Part shown: piece after piece, positions 60,430 through 64,000 of the stretch
Numbering within the stretch: the first letter of the stretch is position 1
Layout: each line of letters begins with the position of its first letter
Assembly (NCBI GenBank): GCA_958298945.1
Contig: OY282608.1
Location: forward strand, 21,801,933 to 21,865,932
DNA from: Atherix ibis
Lineage: Eukaryota; Arthropoda; Insecta; Diptera; Athericidae
Length of the DNA stretch: 64,000 nt
Direction: 5' to 3'
Made by a program: the position numbers and the translations under genes
Notes under the pieces: generated by a model
Database searches by the model: none
The model's input: the letters and a program-made list of their open reading frames with translations, nothing else
Told to the model about the DNA's origin: nothing

Positions 60430-61577
60430 ACCAACAAACTAACAAACCAAAAAACGAACTAACCAACAAACCAACAAGCCAACAAGCCAACAAACCAACA
60501 AACCAACAAACCAACAAACCAACAAACCAAGTAACCAAAAAGCCAACAAACTAACAAACCAACAAGCCAACAAGCCAACAAACCAACAAACCAACAAACC
60601 AGTAAGCCAACAAACCAACAAACAAATAAACCAACAAACCAACAAACCAACAAACCAACAAACCAAAAAACCAACAAACCAAAAAACTAACAAACCAACA
60701 AGCCAACAAGCCAACAAACCAACAAACTAACAAACCAACAAACGAACTAACCAACAAACTAACAAGCCAACAAGCCAACACACCAACAAACCAACAAACC
60801 AACAAACCAACAAACTAAGTAACCAACAAGCCAACAAACCAACAAACCAACAAGCCAACAAACCAACAAACCAACAAACCAACAAACCAACAAGCCAACA
60901 AACCAACAAACAAATAAACCAACAAACCAAAAAACCAACAAACCAACAAAAACCAACAAGCCAACAAACCAACAAACCAACAAACCAACAAACAGAGTAA
61001 CCAACAAGCCAACAAACCAACAAACCAACAAGCCAACAACCCAACAAACCAACAAACCAACAAGCCAACAAACCAACAAATCAACAAGCCAACAAACCAA
61101 CAAACCAACAAACCAAAAAACCAACAAACCAACAAACCAAAAAACCAACAAACCAACAAACCAACAAACCAAGTAACCAACAAGCCAACAAACCAACAAA
61201 CCAAAAACCAACAAGCCAACAAACCAACAAACCAACAAGCCAACAAACCAACAAACCAACAAACCAACAAACCAACAAACCAACAAGCCAACAAACCAAC
61301 ACACCAACAAACCAGCAAGCCAACAAACCAACAAACCAACAAACCAAGTAACCAAAAAGCCAACAAACTAACAAAACAAGAAGCCAACAAGCCAACAAGC
61401 CAACAAACCAACAAACCAACAAGCCAACAAACCAACAAACCAACAAGCCAACAAACCAACAAACCAACAAACAAAAAACTAACAAACCAACAAACCAACA
61501 AACCAACAAACCACCAAACCAACAAGCCAACAAACCAACAAACCAACAAACCAACAAACCAAGTAACCAAAAGGCCA
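60430..61577. repeat. 1.15-kb segment, copy A of a pair 2,264 bp apart
   Basis: This segment recurs at 62,694-63,830. Shared marks are AAAAAACGAACTAACC (about 60,447 and 62,711), AAAAACCAACAAGCC (about 60,948 and 63,212), ACAGAGTAACC (C at 60,993 and 63,257), and AAAACAAGAAGCC (about 61,374 and 63,631). The spacing is 283 whole units. Just downstream, a 159-base piece is locally duplicated (61,472-61,630 repeated from 61,631), marked by ACAAAAAACTAAC and ACCACCAAACC. That spacing is not a multiple of 8. Confidence 0.84.
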
Positions 61578-62693
61578 ACCAGCCAACAAACCAACAAACC
61601 AACAAGCCAACAAACCAACAAACCAACAAACAAAAAACTAACAAACCAACAAACCAACAAACCAACAAACCACCAAACCAACAAGCCAACAAGCCAACAA
61701 ACCAACAAACCAACAAAGCAACAAACCAACAAACCAACAAACCAACAAACCAACAAGCCAACAAGCCAACAAACCAACAAACCAACAAGCCAACAAGCCA
61801 ACAAACCAACAAACCAACAAACCAACAAGCCAACAAGCCAACAAACCAACAAACTAACAAACCAACAAACGAACTAACCAACAAACCAACAAGCCAACAA
61901 ACCAACAAACCAACAAACCAACAAACCAACAAACCAAGTAAACCAACAAGCCAACAAACCAACAAACCAACAAGCCAACAAGCCAACAAGCCAACAAACC
62001 AACAAACCAACAAAGCAACAAACCAACAAACCAACAAACCAACAAACCAACAAACCAACAAGCCAACAAGCCAACAAACCAACAAACTAACAAACCAACA
62101 AACGAACTAACCAACAAACCAACAAGCCAACAAGCCAACAAACCAACAAACCAACAAACCAACAAACCAAGTAACCAACAAGCCAACAAACCAACAAACC
62201 AACAAGCCAACAAGCCAACAAACCAACAAACCAACAAGCAAACAAACCAACAAACCAACAAGCCAACAAACCAACAAACCAACAAACCAAAAAACCAACA
62301 AACCAACAAACCAAAAAACCAACAAACGAAAAAACTAACAAACCAACAAGCCAACAAGTCAACAAACCAACAAACTAACAAACCAACAAACCAAAAAACC
62401 AACAAACCAACAAACCAACAAACCAACAAACCAACAAGCCAACAAACCAACAAACTAACAAACCAAAAAACGAACTAACCAACAAACCAACAAGCCAACA
62501 AGCCAACAAACCAACAAACCAACAAACCAGCAAACCAACAAACCAAGTAACCAAAAAGCCAACAAACTAACAAACCAACAAGCCAACAAGCCAACAAACC
62601 AACAAACCAACAAACCAGTAAGCCAACAAACCAACAAACAAATAAACCAACAAACCAACAAACCAACAAACCAACAAACCAACAAGCCCACAA

Positions 62694-63830
62694 ACCAACA
62701 AACTAACAAACCAAAAAACGAACTAACCAACAAACCAACAAGCCAACAAGCCAACAAACCAACAAACCAACAAACCAGCAAACCAACAAACCAAGTAACC
62801 AAAAAGCCAACAAACTAACAAACCAACAAGCCAACAAGCCAACAAACCAACAAACCAACAAACCAGTAAGCCAACAAACCAACAAACAAATAAACCAACA
62901 AACCAACAAACCAACAAACCAACAAACCAAAAAACCAACAAACCAAAAAACTAACAAACCAACAAGCCAACAAGCCAACAAACCAACAAACTAACAAACC
63001 AACAAACGAACTAACCAACAAACTAACAAGCCAACAAGCCAACACACCAACAAACCAACAAACCAACAAACCAACAAACTAAGTAACCAACAAGCCAACA
63101 AACCAACAAACCAACTAGCCAACAAACCAACAAACCAACAAACCAACAAACCAACAAGCCAACAAACCAACAAACAAATAAACCAACAAACCAAAAAACC
63201 AACAAACCAACAAAAACCAACAAGCCAACAAACCAACAAACCAACAAACCAACAAACAGAGTAACCAACAAGCCAACAAACCAACAAACCAACAAGCCAA
63301 CAACCCAACAAACCAACAAACCAACAAGCCAACAAACCAACAAATCAACAAGCCAACAAACCAACAAACCAACAAACCAAAAAACCAACAAACCAACAAA
63401 CCAAAAAACCAACAAACCAACAAACCAACAAACCAAGTAACCAACAAGCCAACAAACCAACAAACCAAAAACCAACAAGCCAACAAACCAACAAACCAAC
63501 AAGCCAACAAACCAACAAACCAACAAACCAACAAACCAACAAACCAACAAGCCAACAAACCAACACACCAACAAACCAACAAGCCAACAAACCAACAAAC
63601 CAAGTAACCAAAAAGCCAACAAACTAACAAAACAAGAAGCCAACAAGCCAACAAGCCAACAAACCAACAAACCAACAAGCCAAAAAACCAACAAACCAAC
63701 AAGCCAACAAACCAACAAACCAACAAACAAAAAAGTAACAAACCAACAAACCAACAAACCAACAAACCACCAAACCAACAAGCCAACAAACCAACAAACC
63801 AACAATTCAAGTAACCAAAAGGCCAACAAA
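62694..63830. repeat. 1.15-kb segment, copy B of a pair 2,264 bp apart
   Basis: This is the partner of 60,430-61,577. Immediately upstream, 62,455-62,693 matches 62,703-62,941 at 248 bases (31 units), so the left part of this copy has itself been duplicated locally. Differences include AAACTAGCC near 63,114 where copy A has AACAAGCC, and AAAAAAGTAAC near 63,728 where copy A has AAAAAACTAAC. The window ends about 170 bases later, still within the array. Confidence 0.82.
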
Positions 63831-64000
63831 CTAACAAACCAACAAGCCAACAAGCCAACAAACCAACAAACCAAGTAACCAAAAAGCCAACAAACTAACA
63901 AACCAACAAGCCAACAAGCCAACAAACCAACAAACCAACAAAGCAACAAACCAACAAACCAACAAACCAACAAACCAACAAGCCAACAAGCCAACAAACC

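Larger units (their letters stand above)
1..64000. repeat. 8-bp satellite array, A/C-rich + strand, spanning the whole window
   Basis: The + strand is a head-to-tail run of 8-base units, chiefly ACCAACAA and GCCAACAA, with scattered variant units. The first and last bases both lie within units, so the array continues past both edges. The A form is 5 A and 3 C; the G form is 4 A, 3 C and 1 G. T occurs only in variant units. No stretch reverses orientation and no unique sequence interrupts it. On the - strand the units read TTGTTGGT and TTGTTGGC. This is simple satellite or very long minisatellite DNA, of a kind expected in eukaryotic heterochromatin or subtelomeres; that placement is inference. 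I do not recognise it as a named satellite family. Confidence 0.98.

Noticed and set aside
1..64000. CRISPR array
   Set aside because: There are no unique spacers between constant repeats; every base belongs to a variant of the 8-base unit, and there are no cas genes.
1..64000. True telomere repeat tract
   Set aside because: The unit is not one of the telomeric repeats I know (such as TTAGGG, TTTAGGG or TTGGGG), the array is degenerate, and it is organised in higher-order duplications. I keep only the weaker idea of a subtelomeric satellite as a hypothesis.
1..64000. Structured RNA genes, hairpin terminators or inverted repeats
   Set aside because: The + strand is almost only A and C, so it cannot form Watson-Crick stems with itself. 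I saw no G/T-rich segment on the + strand that could pair with it, and no tRNA- or rRNA-like sequence.

Overview
The whole 64 kb window is one tandem-repeat array. I find no gene that I would defend on either strand. The + strand is built from an 8-base unit with two common forms, ACCAACAA and GCCAACAA, about 8,000 units in all. Both window ends lie inside the array, so its true length is more than 64 kb. Every unit points the same way. The + strand is almost only A and C, and the - strand is almost only G and T, with a GG every 8 bases. I see no inversion, no unique-sequence island, no transposon, no RNA gene and no CRISPR array. Such a long, slowly diverging, head-to-tail short-unit satellite suggests a eukaryotic nuclear genome (heterochromatic or subtelomeric satellite DNA). 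The sequence gives nothing that identifies the species.

The long open frames on the - strand are a by-product of the repeat. The consensus has no stop codon in any frame. Because 8 is not a multiple of 3, three units (24 bases) read as the same octapeptide, LLVCWFVG, in all three - frames; the + strand gives a PTNQQTNK-type octapeptide. The V/A and F/L alternation in these pseudo-proteins only reports whether a unit ends in the ACC or GCC form. Most of the pseudo-ORFs begin at TTG rather than ATG.

The real information is in the higher-order structure. Rare variant units form recurring clusters: a GTAACC cluster, a CATCAAACGAAC cluster, ACATGCC, ACACGCC, AAATAAACC and ACGAACTAACC. These clusters mark a mosaic of segmental duplications. 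From left to right: 1-2,330 mixed array; 2,340-11,330 two near-identical 4,492-base copies; 11,330-13,920 an 887-base duplication with 208-base sub-periods; 13,920-15,240 an irregular stretch; 15,240-19,560 two marker-defined domains; 19,560-33,950 nested 480, 808, 2,216, 2,503 and ~9,780-base duplications; 33,950-35,890 a further diverged copy; 35,890-49,370 two 6.6-7.0 kb copies; 49,370-50,070 a variant-rich linker; 50,070-60,300 three units of ~3.1-3.5 kb; 60,300-64,000 duplications with spacings of 2,264, 248 and 159 bases.

No genes work together here. The biology to consider is array growth by unequal exchange or break-induced copying, the extreme strand asymmetry, and possible assembly error in so repetitive a sequence.
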